Positions 9,441-18,252 of a stretch of 46,060 nucleotides of DNA are shown here, in pieces (positions within the stretch are counted from its first letter, which is position 1; every line of letters starts with the position of its first letter). The translations under genes were made by a program, and so were the position numbers. Origin of the DNA: Bacteroidetes bacterium UBA2322 (lineage in GTDB: Bacteria; Bacteroidota; Bacteroidia; Chitinophagales; UBA2359); the NCBI GenBank assembly GCA_002345145.1, contig DDVC01000197.1, positions 1 to 46,060 of the forward strand, in the 5' to 3' direction. A model generated the notes under the pieces. It saw only the letters and a list, made by a program, of their open reading frames with translations. It searched no databases and was not told the DNA's origin.

Positions 9441-10634
9441 CTACTTTCTGCGTTTTTTTTCTTGCAAAAGCAATGCCAGCTCTCTGCTCATTTGCCCCGA
9501 TACAGAGGTATTTTCTTCGCTTCGGCGTATGAGATAAGGAATTACCTCTCGCACGGGTCCGTAGGGCAGGTATTTGGCGGTGTTGTAACCCTGTTTGGCA
9601 AGGTTAAAAGAGAGGTGGTCGCCCATGCCGTAGAGTTGGGCAAACCACACATTTGGGTGGGTGGGTGGTATGCCGTGCTGCAACATGAGCTTACATAATA
9701 AGGTGGCGCTTTGCTCATTGTGCGAGGCATTACAAACAGCTACCTGATTTATGTTTTCGATGCAAAATTGGAGGGCGAGGTTAAAATCTCGGTCTGATGC
9801 AGCTTTATCGGGCTGAATAGGTGAGGGGTAGCCCATTTGTGCGGCGCGGGTACGTTCTTTTTCCATATAAGCGCCGCGTACTAATTTTACCGCCGCTGTA
9901 AAGTTTTTTTGACGGGCAGTTTGGGTAAGTTGTTGTAAAAACGCCAGCCGGTCGTGCCGGTACATTTGCAAGGTGGTAAAAGCAACCGGAAATTGTTGGT
10001 TATACTGCTGCATCATGGTATTTACCAATTCATCTATGGCGGGCTGAATCCAGCTTTCCTCTGCATCAAAATAAATGCTTATTCGGGCATCTTGTGCTAT
10101 GCGGCATAGTTTGTGCAAACGCTCCCAAACGCGCTCCCACTCGGCTTGTTCGGCGGGGTTAAGGGTAGCGCCTGAGCTTACTTTTTCTAACAGGGCAAAT
10201 CGGGCAAAACCGGTAACTTTAGTGCTGATGGCGGGAATGGCAGATAGGTTTTTTGAAAATGTTATGGAGCGAAGCAATTGCTCAATAGTGCGGTCAAAAT
10301 CGGGTTCATCTTCTTTGGCTTCTACGCCGTAATCCAGCAATGATTTTACCCCGTATTTATCTAACCGGTTAATAACCGGCAGCGAGTCTTGCAAGGTTTC
10401 GCCACTGCAAAACTGCCGGTAAATGGTGTATTTAATAAACGGTGTAAGGGGTAAATGCCATTTTAATACTGCGCCTGCTAAGGTGGTACTGATTTTTACC
10501 AATGCAGGGCTGTTGATGAGTTTAAACAACCAATATGACTGAAACAACTCGCCATTTGATTTATAGGCAAATGCGGTTTGGGTATTGGTAAAATCGGGCA
10601 GCAGAGGCGAGCCGGAAGGGATATTTTGCGGCAT
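9441..10634 (-). CDS. Proline dehydrogenase (FAD-dependent, stand-alone)
   Basis: A 397-residue protein of the PRODH (beta/alpha)8 family. Diagnostic segments are AAVKLVRGAYMEKE (FAD and proline site), NVWFAQLYGMGD, KYLPYGPVREVIPYL and the RRSEEN motif at the end of the barrel, where the paired arginines bind the proline carboxylate. It oxidises proline to pyrroline-5-carboxylate and passes electrons to the quinone pool. The length fits a monofunctional enzyme; the P5C dehydrogenase half of PutA is absent and is not encoded nearby. A TACCTTTG box lies about 70 bp upstream. The haloperoxidase-like gene follows closely. Confidence 0.92.
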   Translation of the reverse strand: MPQNIPSGSPLLPDFTNTQTAFAYKSNGELFQSYWLFKLINSPALVKISTTLAGAVLKWHLPLTPFIKYTIYRQFCSGETLQDSLPVINRLDKYGVKSLLDYGVEAKEDEPDFDRTIEQLLRSITFSKNLSAIPAISTKVTGFARFALLEKVSSGATLNPAEQAEWERVWERLHKLCRIAQDARISIYFDAEESWIQPAIDELVNTMMQQYNQQFPVAFTTLQMYRHDRLAFLQQLTQTARQKNFTAAVKLVRGAYMEKERTRAAQMGYPSPIQPDKAASDRDFNLALQFCIENINQVAVCNASHNEQSATLLCKLMLQHGIPPTHPNVWFAQLYGMGDHLSFNLAKQGYNTAKYLPYGPVREVIPYLIRRSEENTSVSGQMSRELALLLQEKKRRK

Positions 10635-10705
10635 AATAAATAGGGTGTTGGACTAAGACAGATGAATAAAAACCTTCTTGGGGGATTATATCCCGATTTT
10701 TAGTA

Positions 10706-10713
10706 CAAAGGTA
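10706..10713 (-). promoter_or_regulatory. TAnnTTTG promoter box for proline dehydrogenase
   Basis: On the minus strand this reads TACCTTTG, the Bacteroidota -7 consensus, giving a leader of about 65 nt. A small palindrome (GGGAT, 3 nt, ATCCC) lies in that leader at 10682-10694. I see no convincing -33 element. Confidence 0.5.
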
Positions 10714-10861
10714 CAAATAACTGCCCGATGTGCAGACGGTAAATGCCCAAAATGCGCTGTAACAATTATGCCTTGCCTATTACCATTTATTTTTGTTCAA
10801 ATACAGCCACCTACTATTGTGTAAGAAATAGCCTGCATTTACCCTGATGTAGGGCTTGCTC

Positions 10862-13081
10862 TTAGCTATCTTGCCAAACGGTAAACGTATTTTTAGCCAC
10901 TTCGGCTAAAAAGCGGCTGGGCATGGTGTAGTATTGGTCCCAACTGTTAAAATACCCGGGCATGGTAAGAAAAAGCTGTTCCTTAGCGCGGCTGGCAGCC
11001 ACATAAAACAAGCGGCGCTCCTCCTCTAACTGGTCTATGTTTTTAAGGGCGCGCACAGAGGGGAAAAGCCCGTCTAGGAGGTGGGGCACAAAAACGGCGT
11101 ACCACTCCAGCCCTTTGGCAGAGTGAATAGTGGTAAGGGTGAGGGGTTTATCTTCCGACTCGTCAATGAGGGGGCTATTTTGGTTTTGGAACTGAGTAGA
11201 GGGCGGGTCTAAGGCAAAATCAGAAAGAAAGCGCTCTATGGTTTCGTATTTGCAGGCAAGGGTATAAAGCACGTCAATATCTTGCAATCGGGCTTCATAA
11301 TCGGCTTCAAGGGTGCGCAAAATAGGGGCGTAGTAGTTTTTTAGGGTTTCTATTTTGGTAGCTACGGTAATATCGTTTCGTTGTGCCTGCTGTAAGGCAT
11401 CTTGGAGGTTGAGCAAATCGGGTCCGAACTTACGTTTTTCGAGCGTTGAGAAGTCAATTTTACCATTGTTTTGCTGAATAGTTTCCATGATTTTGCTTGC
11501 CGTTACCAAACCTATGCCGGGTACTAATTTAAGCACACGGTTCCAGGCTACGGCATCAAAGGGGTTTAGCACTATGCGCAGGTAAGCAATGAGGTCTTTA
11601 ACATGTCGGCGCTCTGTAAATTTTATACCGCCCACTACCACATAAGGAATGGAACGCTTGAGGAGTTCGGCTTGAATAAAATTGCTGTGAAAGGTAGAGC
11701 GGTAAATAACGGCAATATCGTTTAGGGCAACACCTTTTTCTCTGAATTGCAAAATATGATTTACCACAAACTCGGCTTCGGCTTGCTGGTCGTAGAGTTT
11801 GGCAACGGTGGGTTTAAGGGGTGTATTGTTGGCAGAAAACAATGATTTGCGGTAGCCCAATCGGGCATTATTGGCAATGGCATTGGTAAAATTGAGCAGG
11901 GGTTGGGTACTGCGGTAGTTTTGCTCTATTTTAACCACTTTACAATCGGGATAAGTAGCCGGAAAAGTGAGTATATTTTCAAAATTAGCGCCTCTGAAGG
12001 CATAAATGCTTTGAGAGTCATCGCCCACCACCATGATATTGCGGCTGCCTTGTGCTATAAGGTCAAGGATTTCTTTTTGCACCACGTTGGTATCCTGAAA
12101 CTCATCAACCATAAGGTATCGGTAAGCCTTTTGAATGGTTCGCCTAAAAGGGAGGTTGTCGCGAAGCGAATCGCGCAGTACGTCCATTAGGTCATCATAA
12201 TCAAACAGTTTATTGGCGGCTTTATACTGTTTATAGGCTTGGGCAAGCAGGTTAAGGTCGGCGGTAAACTCCAGCAGGGCGGTATATTCATGGCGCAGCA
12301 CTTCTTCTATGGGGATATTACAGTTTCGGGCTTTAGAAATAATGCTTTGAATGCGGCTTTTTTTAGGGAAAGCCATGTGTCGTTTGGCAAAGTTCATTTC
12401 CTGCCTAATAAGGTCTATTACGTCTTCGGAGTCTGCGGTATCAATAATGGTAAAATTAGGCGGCAGGTTAAGCATACGGGCATAATGGCGCAGGGTATGG
12501 TTGGCAAAAGCGTGGTAAGTGCCGCGCATTATTTTTTGGGCATTGCTGTTTTTAAGCAGTTGAGAAGTGCGGTCAATGATTTCGTTAGCTGCTTTTCGGG
12601 TAAAGGTAAGGAGCAAAATTTGTTCGGGCGGGATACCTGTTTCCAGCAGGTAGGCTGTACGGTACACCACTGTTCGGGTTTTACCACTGCCGGCGCCAGC
12701 TATTACCAACAGCGGACCTTGTACGGTGGTAGCGGCAAGGTATTGGTTTGGATTAAGGCTATTTTGGTAATCAATGGTTAGTTTTTTGTTGGCAGGCAGC
12801 AGGGCAGAAGCAGTTTGTGGGGTAATAACCCGTTTTTCAATACTGCCGGCTATGTTTTGCAGCCGTTCAATGCGCTCCTGTACATCGTCATTTACCGGCA
12901 CAGTAGCATAGTTATCTATGTGTATATTATTCAGGTCAGTTTGGTTGCCTCTGAGGTAGGGGTTATTGGTGTGGGGTTCAATAACCGAACCCTCATCGGC
13001 AGTAGAATCCGACTGGTAATTGGGTACAAATGTTTTTAAAAAGTTTAAAATCAGGTCTTTATCCGATGGATTATTGCTCAT
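10862..13081 (-). CDS. UvrD/PcrA/Rep-type superfamily 1 DNA helicase
   Basis: A 739-residue protein with the full SF1A helicase motif series: motif I AGAGSGKTRT (Lys134), Ia LLTFTRKAANEI, II VDEFQD (Asp326-Glu327), III VVGDDSQSIYAFRGA, IV EQNYRST, V TIHSAKGLEW and VI EERRLFYVAASRAKEQL. These couple ATP hydrolysis to 3'-5' unwinding in DNA repair and replication restart. The first ~110 residues, before the LNPNQYLAA Q-motif region, are polar and not recognisable, an extension relative to PcrA. The protein is not long enough for the nuclease domain of AddA or RecB. Family identity is secure; orthology to uvrD, pcrA or rep is not resolved. Confidence 0.93.
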   Translation of the reverse strand: MSNNPSDKDLILNFLKTFVPNYQSDSTADEGSVIEPHTNNPYLRGNQTDLNNIHIDNYATVPVNDDVQERIERLQNIAGSIEKRVITPQTASALLPANKKLTIDYQNSLNPNQYLAATTVQGPLLVIAGAGSGKTRTVVYRTAYLLETGIPPEQILLLTFTRKAANEIIDRTSQLLKNSNAQKIMRGTYHAFANHTLRHYARMLNLPPNFTIIDTADSEDVIDLIRQEMNFAKRHMAFPKKSRIQSIISKARNCNIPIEEVLRHEYTALLEFTADLNLLAQAYKQYKAANKLFDYDDLMDVLRDSLRDNLPFRRTIQKAYRYLMVDEFQDTNVVQKEILDLIAQGSRNIMVVGDDSQSIYAFRGANFENILTFPATYPDCKVVKIEQNYRSTQPLLNFTNAIANNARLGYRKSLFSANNTPLKPTVAKLYDQQAEAEFVVNHILQFREKGVALNDIAVIYRSTFHSNFIQAELLKRSIPYVVVGGIKFTERRHVKDLIAYLRIVLNPFDAVAWNRVLKLVPGIGLVTASKIMETIQQNNGKIDFSTLEKRKFGPDLLNLQDALQQAQRNDITVATKIETLKNYYAPILRTLEADYEARLQDIDVLYTLACKYETIERFLSDFALDPPSTQFQNQNSPLIDESEDKPLTLTTIHSAKGLEWYAVFVPHLLDGLFPSVRALKNIDQLEEERRLFYVAASRAKEQLFLTMPGYFNSWDQYYTMPSRFLAEVAKNTFTVWQDS

Positions 13082-13309
13082 GGGGTTTGGCTAATTGTAG
13101 GCGGTAAAAATGGCAAAGCAGTACTTTGAACAATAAAGGTAAGGGTTTTACCCACAAAAATACAACCCTAAAGGGCAATTTTATTTAGAGGGTAGTGCGT
13201 TGCTAAAAAAGTACCTACCTGCTTAACAAGGCAGTTGAGCGTAGCTGCCATGGGGCACAAACAATTTAGCCGGTGTTAAAACATACAATACCAAACCCCA
13301 AAAAAATAG

Positions 13310-13317
13310 TATCTTTG
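13310..13317 (+). promoter_or_regulatory. TAnnTTTG promoter box for the methyltransferase gene
   Basis: TATCTTTG lies 24 bp before ATG 13342. It is downstream of the alternative GTG at 13273, which argues against that earlier start. No clear -33 TTG is seen at the usual distance. Confidence 0.55.
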
Positions 13318-13341
13318 CAACAGAACAAAAGCAGAAATAAA

Positions 13342-14928
13342 ATGATTGCAGAAACAAACCTACTTACACTAAAAGAAGCTGCAGCGTTTGCAAGCCAGTA
13401 TACAAATAAAAATATAACCGTTTCTAATATTTCTTATTTGGTAAACTATGGAAGAATACCTAAGCGAGGAAAAAATGGAACAGTTTTAATTGAGAAACAA
13501 GAACTTATCAAATACTATGAAGGCTATTATGGAAGTCGTGAGTTAGACTGGAAAGGCAAATTAGGCAGCGATTTGAATTGGGCTTTGAGTTTTGAGCATC
13601 TCAAAGAAGCCGAAACCACCAAACACGTACACCGCTTACACCCCTACAAAGGCAAATATATTCCTCAATTAGTAGCATACTTTTTAGATGACCACACAGA
13701 CGAATTTAAAACGCAAGCTTTTTTCAAAAAGGGCGATATTGTACTTGACCCTTTTTGTGGCAGTGGTACAACTTTAGTGCAGGCAAACGAATTAGGCATT
13801 CATGCTATTGGTGTAGATGTTTCGGCTTTTAATGCTTTAATTGGTAATGTCAAAGTATCAAAAGTAGATTTAACAAACCTTTACCAAGAAACTCAACAAA
13901 TAAGTAGGGCGTTTAAACAATTTATTGCCAATGCCCCTCACCTTGAATTTGAGAAAGAACTTGCAGACTTTTTGACAGAATACGATAAAAAATATTTTCC
14001 TTCGCCCGATTTCAAAATTAAGGTAAGGCAAAAAGAAATTGACGAAAAAACATATGCCGAAGCCCACGATAAAATTGTTTTGGAAAAATTCAATGATTTG
14101 ATAGCTAAATACAACCTAAAAATAAAGCAAGATCAACAAGATACCTTTTTAGATAAATGGTATTTGCAACCTGTTCGCAAGGAGATTGACTTTGTATTTG
14201 ACCAAATTAAAAAAGTACAAAACCCAACCACTAAAAAAGCTCTTACCGTAATTTTAAGCCGTACCATTCGCAGTTGTAGGGCAACTACTCATGCAGATTT
14301 GGCAACTTTGGTAGAGCCTGTAACTACTACTTACTATTGTGCCAAACATGGCAAAATTTGTAAGCCCTTGTTTTCAATGCTTTCGTGGTGGGAAAGATAC
14401 TGCAAAGATACCATTCAGCGTTTTGCAGAATTCTCAAAACTGAGAACCAATACGTTTCAGTATTGTTTAAATGGCAACTCGGAAACGATAGACATTTTTG
14501 CTACATTAGAAAAAAAATATCCCGAATTTTATGAATTAGGACAAAAACAAAAAATAAAAGGTATTTTTTCCAGTCCTCCATATGTGGGTTTAATTGACTA
14601 TCACGAACAACACGCCTACGCTTATGATTTGTTTGGATTTGCAAGAAAAGACGAGCAGGAGATTGGTTCAATGGCTAAAAAGCAAACCAAACAAGCCCAA
14701 CAAGATTACGCAAAAGGCATTGCTAATGTGTTGAACAACTGCAAAAGGTTTTTGACAGATGACTACGATATTTTTTTAGTTGCAAACGATAAAAATAACT
14801 TGTACCCACAAATTGCAGAAATGGTGGACATGCAAATAGTTAATCAGTACAAACGTCCTGTTTTGAACCGAACAGAGAAAGACAAAGGCGCTTATTCTGA
14901 GGTTATCTTTCACTTTAAAAGTAAGTAA
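13342..14928 (+). CDS. Type II DNA methyltransferase (N4-cytosine or N6-adenine class)
   Basis: A 528-residue protein starting at ATG 13342, chosen because the promoter box lies just upstream. Residues about 8-60 resemble an excisionase-like helix-turn-helix (LLTLKEAAAFASQY...GRIPKRGKNGTVLIEKQEL). The AdoMet motif DPFCGSGTT is at 136-144 and the catalytic SSPPY at 410-414. Motif I thus precedes motif IV, with a large lysine-rich insert between them. SPPY is most often seen in N4-cytosine enzymes, but N6-adenine cannot be excluded. It presumably protects DNA from the endonuclease encoded 87 bp downstream. The gene is visibly more AT-rich than the surrounding housekeeping genes, which suggests horizontal acquisition. 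Confidence 0.88.
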   Translation: MIAETNLLTLKEAAAFASQYTNKNITVSNISYLVNYGRIPKRGKNGTVLIEKQELIKYYEGYYGSRELDWKGKLGSDLNWALSFEHLKEAETTKHVHRLHPYKGKYIPQLVAYFLDDHTDEFKTQAFFKKGDIVLDPFCGSGTTLVQANELGIHAIGVDVSAFNALIGNVKVSKVDLTNLYQETQQISRAFKQFIANAPHLEFEKELADFLTEYDKKYFPSPDFKIKVRQKEIDEKTYAEAHDKIVLEKFNDLIAKYNLKIKQDQQDTFLDKWYLQPVRKEIDFVFDQIKKVQNPTTKKALTVILSRTIRSCRATTHADLATLVEPVTTTYYCAKHGKICKPLFSMLSWWERYCKDTIQRFAEFSKLRTNTFQYCLNGNSETIDIFATLEKKYPEFYELGQKQKIKGIFSSPPYVGLIDYHEQHAYAYDLFGFARKDEQEIGSMAKKQTKQAQQDYAKGIANVLNNCKRFLTDDYDIFLVANDKNNLYPQIAEMVDMQIVNQYKRPVLNRTEKDKGAYSEVIFHFKSK

Positions 14929-15015
14929 ATTATGCAATCAATACTTTAAAAATAATTCACACTAATTACATTTGAAGCGCTTAGCTTCGCAACCTCAAAT
15001 CACATCCACAAATAA

Positions 15016-15789
15016 ATGGCTTTATCTAAAATTCAAAAATTTCAAATTCAAGAAGTTATCAAAACTTGTCTTCGAAGCAAGTTTAAAAACTATAAGCCCG
15101 AAAGCAACTATATGCCATTTCATCACGCTTTATTGGGCAAAGATAGAATGGCTTTGTTTTCTTTCATACAATCTTTAAACACTACATTTGGCTCTTCCAT
15201 TTTTGAACCAGTTGCGATGGCATTGTCTGCAACCCATTTCAAAGCAGCAAGAGCACAATTTGTAGTAGGCAGCGAAATTAGTGAATTTGCCCAAAAAGAA
15301 ATCCAGACTATCATCAACGAACTTTCTATGGGAGCCGAACCCAATAAAGTAAAAGAGATAGAACGAATACGCCAAGTTTGCCAAAAAGGAGCAATGCAAA
15401 AAATCAAAACAGTGAAAGTAGATTTGTATATAGAAACACAAAGTACTGAAATTCATCTGTTTGACCTAAAAACAGCCAAACCAAACACCAGCAATTTTAA
15501 AGACTTCAAAAGAACACTATTAGAGTGGGCTGCCATCATTCTAGCCCAAAATCCAAATGTAAAAATACATTCTTACATAGCCATTCCTTACAATCCGTAT
15601 TACCCCGAACCTTATCAGCGCTGGACATTAAAAGGCATGTTAGATTTACCACAGGAGCTAAAAGTTGCCGAAGAATTTTGGAATTATTTAGGCGGAGGAG
15701 ATGCTTATGAAGACTTATTAGACTGTTTTGAATTAGCCGGTATTAAAATGCAACAAGAAATTGATGCGTATTTTCAAAAGTTTAAATAG
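15016..15789 (+). CDS. Type II restriction endonuclease, TdeIII/MjaII family
   Basis: A 257-residue protein recognised by its family pattern: YMPFHHALLGKDRMALFSF near the N-terminus, KTVKVDLYIE, HLFDLKTAKPN, FKRTLLEWAA, IAIPYNPYYPEPYQRWTLKG and EEFWNYLGGGDAYEDLLDCFE. Asp136 with Asp150-Leu151-Lys152 form a PD-(D/E)xK-type metal site. Named members of this family cut GGNCC, so that is the best guess for the target; it is not shown here. The gene follows the methyltransferase in the same direction, and both are AT-rich, making a complete and apparently intact restriction-modification pair. No controller (C) protein gene is seen, but the methyltransferase's own HTH-like N-terminus might serve. 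Confidence 0.87.
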   Translation: MALSKIQKFQIQEVIKTCLRSKFKNYKPESNYMPFHHALLGKDRMALFSFIQSLNTTFGSSIFEPVAMALSATHFKAARAQFVVGSEISEFAQKEIQTIINELSMGAEPNKVKEIERIRQVCQKGAMQKIKTVKVDLYIETQSTEIHLFDLKTAKPNTSNFKDFKRTLLEWAAIILAQNPNVKIHSYIAIPYNPYYPEPYQRWTLKGMLDLPQELKVAEEFWNYLGGGDAYEDLLDCFELAGIKMQQEIDAYFQKFK

Positions 15790-16020
15790 CAAAAACAAAA
15801 CGCCGGCAACCAACAGAGCATTTATGACAAGGTGAGCAAACAAGCCAATGTAACCTTTTGTGTTTTCTATTGGCATTTGTACGCATAATTACCCAAGCGC
15901 TATTAAAGCGCTGCACCAATAACTTTCTGCAAAGTAACGCAACACATTATTTACAAATTAGGTAAAAAAACAACCTAACCGGCTACCTACCTTAGGGGAA
16001 CAAAAAAATATCCCTCAATT

Positions 16021-16037
16021 TTGCAACTTTGTTGCAA
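16021..16037. promoter_or_regulatory. Operator-like palindrome upstream of the MerC-like gene
   Basis: TTGCAAC-TTT-GTTGCAA is a perfect 7-3-7 inverted repeat. It overlaps the upstream half of the promoter whose TACCTTTG box is at 16045-16052. The position and form suit a dimeric repressor of the Fur/Zur or MerR kind. The gene it precedes is a metal-related membrane protein, which fits metal-dependent control. Binding is inference. Confidence 0.6.
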
Positions 16038-16044
16038 TAAGGCG

Positions 16045-16052
16045 TACCTTTG
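16045..16052 (+). promoter_or_regulatory. TAnnTTTG promoter box for the MerC-like gene
   Basis: TACCTTTG lies with TTTG at 16020-16023 as a candidate -33, 21 bp upstream. The start codon follows 21 bp after the box, the same spacing as at the bamD and CHAT genes. Confidence 0.65.
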
Positions 16053-16073
16053 CAGTATAATAACCTACAAGCC

Positions 16074-16457
16074 ATGTTTATGAAGCAGTATTACCGCCGG
16101 TTGGCAAGTAAGTTGCCCACAGCCGGCACTTTTTTAACGGCGTTATGTGCGGTGCATTGTTTAGCAATGCCCATGCTGCCTGTAATGGGAGGAGCATTTG
16201 CTGCTGCTGTTATGGGTAATCCATGGTTGGAGTTTTTGCTGCTGCCCTTAGCTTATGGTTTTGCCGGATACGCCTTGTATAAAAGCTATCGTTTGCACCT
16301 GCGCAAGTTGCCTGTGCAGTTATATATGGCAGGAGTAGCAATGGGCATAATAGGTTTAATTTTTCACATGCACCTGTTAATGGCGCTGAGCGCTCTGCCC
16401 GTAATAGCCGCCCAATATGCCAATTACCGGCTTAGTCAGGTTTGTTGTGCGCACTAA
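16074..16457 (+). CDS. MerC domain membrane protein
   Basis: About 127 residues with four hydrophobic segments. The first contains ALCAVHCLAMPMLP, the CxxHC-type metal motif of MerC-like proteins, and the C-terminus ends in VCCAH. The open frame extends back to a TTG at 16050, but that codon lies in the promoter box; ATG 16074 or 16080 is preferred. MerC itself moves mercuric ions across the inner membrane. Bacteroidota relatives often sit with Fur-family regulators and may handle zinc or other metals. No merA, merR or fur gene is in the window, so mercury resistance should not be assumed. A repressor-type palindrome lies in its promoter. Confidence 0.78.
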   Translation: MFMKQYYRRLASKLPTAGTFLTALCAVHCLAMPMLPVMGGAFAAAVMGNPWLEFLLLPLAYGFAGYALYKSYRLHLRKLPVQLYMAGVAMGIIGLIFHMHLLMALSALPVIAAQYANYRLSQVCCAH

Positions 16458-16579
16458 AGTTGGTTGTTTGGCAGTTTATTGTTTACTTTGCAACCCTAAA
16501 TCCTTGTAAAAGCATCAGGCATTTTGCCTGCGGCAAAGATTTGCCCTCTTCATATTCAAAGTAATTTAAAAATATATTT

Positions 16580-17350
16580 GTGTTTGCACCCAATTTGTTT
16601 TCGCAAAAAGTAGCCCTTGTAACCGGCGGCGGCAGTGGTATAGGTATGGCTATAGCTAAGCAACTGCTACACTACGGCGCTAAGGTTTACATAGCCTCCC
16701 GAAAAGAAGAACGCCTGCAAAAAGCCCTTGCCGAGCTTAGCCCACTGGGAGCCTGCGATGCCTTTGCCTTAGATATTCGCAACCCCGAAGAGGTAGAAAA
16801 ATTAGCCAACTACATTAAGGAAAAAGAAGGCAAATTAGACATTTTGGTAAACAATGCAGGCGGGCAGTTTCCATCGGCAGCCGAAATGATTTCGCCCAAC
16901 GGGTGGAACGCCGTTATTAATACCAACCTAAACGGCACGTTTTACCTTACCCGGCAAATGTTTCACACCTTTTTTATGTCGCAAAAACAAGGTACGGTGG
17001 TAAACATTATAGCCAATATTTACCGCGGCTTTCCGGGTATGGCGCATACCGGCGCTGCCCGTGCAGGCGTAGATAATCTTACCAAAACACTGGCAGTAGA
17101 GTGGTCGCCCTACCAAGTACGCATCAATGCCGTAGCGCCGGGCATCATCAAATCATCGGGCTTAGAACAGTATCCGCCCGATATATTGAAAGGCATCAGC
17201 GATAAAATTCCGCTCAAACGACTGGGCAGTACCGATGAGGTGGCATACCTTACCCTGTTTTTAGCCAGCCCCATGGCAAACTTTATTACCGGCGAAACGG
17301 TATATATAGACGGCGGGCAACGCTTATGGGGCGATATGTGGGAAATGTAA
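16580..17350 (+). CDS. SDR family oxidoreductase, trans-2-enoyl-CoA reductase (PECR)-like
   Basis: A 256-residue Rossmann-fold protein. The NAD(P) motif is TGGGSGIG, followed by NNAGG and a closing YIDGG. At the usual catalytic YxxxK site the sequence is HTGAARAGVDNLTK, with Thr157 and Arg161 in place of Tyr and Lys. That arrangement, together with NIIANI and ...AVEW...RINAVAPG, matches peroxisomal trans-2-enoyl-CoA reductase and 2,4-dienoyl-CoA reductase relatives, so a role in fatty-acyl-CoA metabolism is likely. The start is GTG 16580, giving MFAPNLF as in relatives I recall. A TATATTTG sequence at 16573-16580 abuts it, so a start at TTG 16595 is possible if that is the promoter. Confidence 0.85.
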   Translation: MFAPNLFSQKVALVTGGGSGIGMAIAKQLLHYGAKVYIASRKEERLQKALAELSPLGACDAFALDIRNPEEVEKLANYIKEKEGKLDILVNNAGGQFPSAAEMISPNGWNAVINTNLNGTFYLTRQMFHTFFMSQKQGTVVNIIANIYRGFPGMAHTGAARAGVDNLTKTLAVEWSPYQVRINAVAPGIIKSSGLEQYPPDILKGISDKIPLKRLGSTDEVAYLTLFLASPMANFITGETVYIDGGQRLWGDMWEM

Positions 17351-17389
17351 GGCAATTTTTAGCCCAATGTTTCGTTTTACCAACTATAT

Positions 17390-17421
17390 TTTGTTGGTTT
17401 CAAAACAAAGCCGTACCTTTG
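17390..17421 (+). promoter_or_regulatory. Promoter of bamD (TTTG, 20 bp, TACCTTTG)
   Basis: TTTG at 17390-17393 and TACCTTTG at 17414-17421 form a complete Bacteroidota vegetative promoter, just after the SDR stop. The box lies 21 bp before ATG 17443, which favours that codon over ATG 17428. Confidence 0.75.
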
Positions 17422-17442
17422 CAGGCTATGAATACTGTTTTT

Positions 17443-18252
17443 ATGAGGGCATTAGCAGGTTTTTTGCTGCTTATTACATTTCTGACCATAAGCTCCTGCG
17501 ACCCCTACCAAAAGTTGCTTAAAAGTAGCGACTATAAAATGAAGTATGAAAAGGTAAAGGAATTTTACAATGAGGGGCAGTACGAAAAAGCGCTTCCCCT
17601 GTTTGAAGAACTGATGGGCATTTATAAAGGAACAAAAGATGCCGAAAAATTGTATTACTACTATGCCTTTTGTCATTTCGGAACAGAAGACTACTTGTCT
17701 GCCTCACATTACTTCAAAACATTTTTAACCGCCTACCCCCGCAGCATTTATGCCGAGGAAGCCCAGTTTATGATAGGTTACAGCTACTATAAAATGTCGC
17801 CACAAACCACACTTGAACAAGCCAATACCCAAAAAGCCATAGATGCACTCCAAATGTTTATTAATGCCTATCCCAATAGCTCAAGAATAGCACAAAGCAA
17901 TAACTTAATAGACGAACTAAGACAAAAATTAGAAACCAAAGCCCTCAGCGCAGCCGACTTATACTACAAACTCAAAAGCTACAAAGCCGCCGCTACTTCA
18001 TACAGAAACATCTTGCTGGAATTTCCCGATACTAAACAAAAAGAGGAAATTATGTTTAAAGTACTCAAAGCCTACTACCTGCTGGCAATTAACAGCATAG
18101 AAACTAAAAAACGAGAGCGATTTTTGCTTGCCGTAGATGCTTTTGACGAATTTGCCGAACAGTTTCCTGCCAGCAAGTACTACCGAGAAGCCGAAAAAAT
18201 TTATTCCACCTGCACCGATAACCTTTCAAAAAGCAACGAAAATGTCCAATAA
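17443..18252 (+). CDS. bamD: Outer membrane protein assembly factor BamD
   Basis: A 269-residue lipoprotein. The signal peptide MRALAGFLLLITFLTISSC begins at ATG 17443, chosen because the promoter spacing then matches other genes here; ATG 17428 adds five residues. The mature protein is a chain of TPR-like helices (FYNEGQYEKALPLFEELM, YYYYAFCHFGTEDYLSASHYFKTFL, EEAQFMIGYSYY), as in BamD/ComL, which docks to BamA and helps insert outer-membrane barrels. It overlaps the downstream omega gene by 11 bp, so the two are translationally linked. The order bamD, rpoZ, coaBC, DUF4835 is typical of Bacteroidota. Confidence 0.9.
   Translation: MRALAGFLLLITFLTISSCDPYQKLLKSSDYKMKYEKVKEFYNEGQYEKALPLFEELMGIYKGTKDAEKLYYYYAFCHFGTEDYLSASHYFKTFLTAYPRSIYAEEAQFMIGYSYYKMSPQTTLEQANTQKAIDALQMFINAYPNSSRIAQSNNLIDELRQKLETKALSAADLYYKLKSYKAAATSYRNILLEFPDTKQKEEIMFKVLKAYYLLAINSIETKKRERFLLAVDAFDEFAEQFPASKYYREAEKIYSTCTDNLSKSNENVQ

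Noticed and set aside
16074..16457. Mercury-resistance operon
   Set aside because: There is no merA, merR, merT or merP gene nearby; only the MerC-like membrane protein is present.
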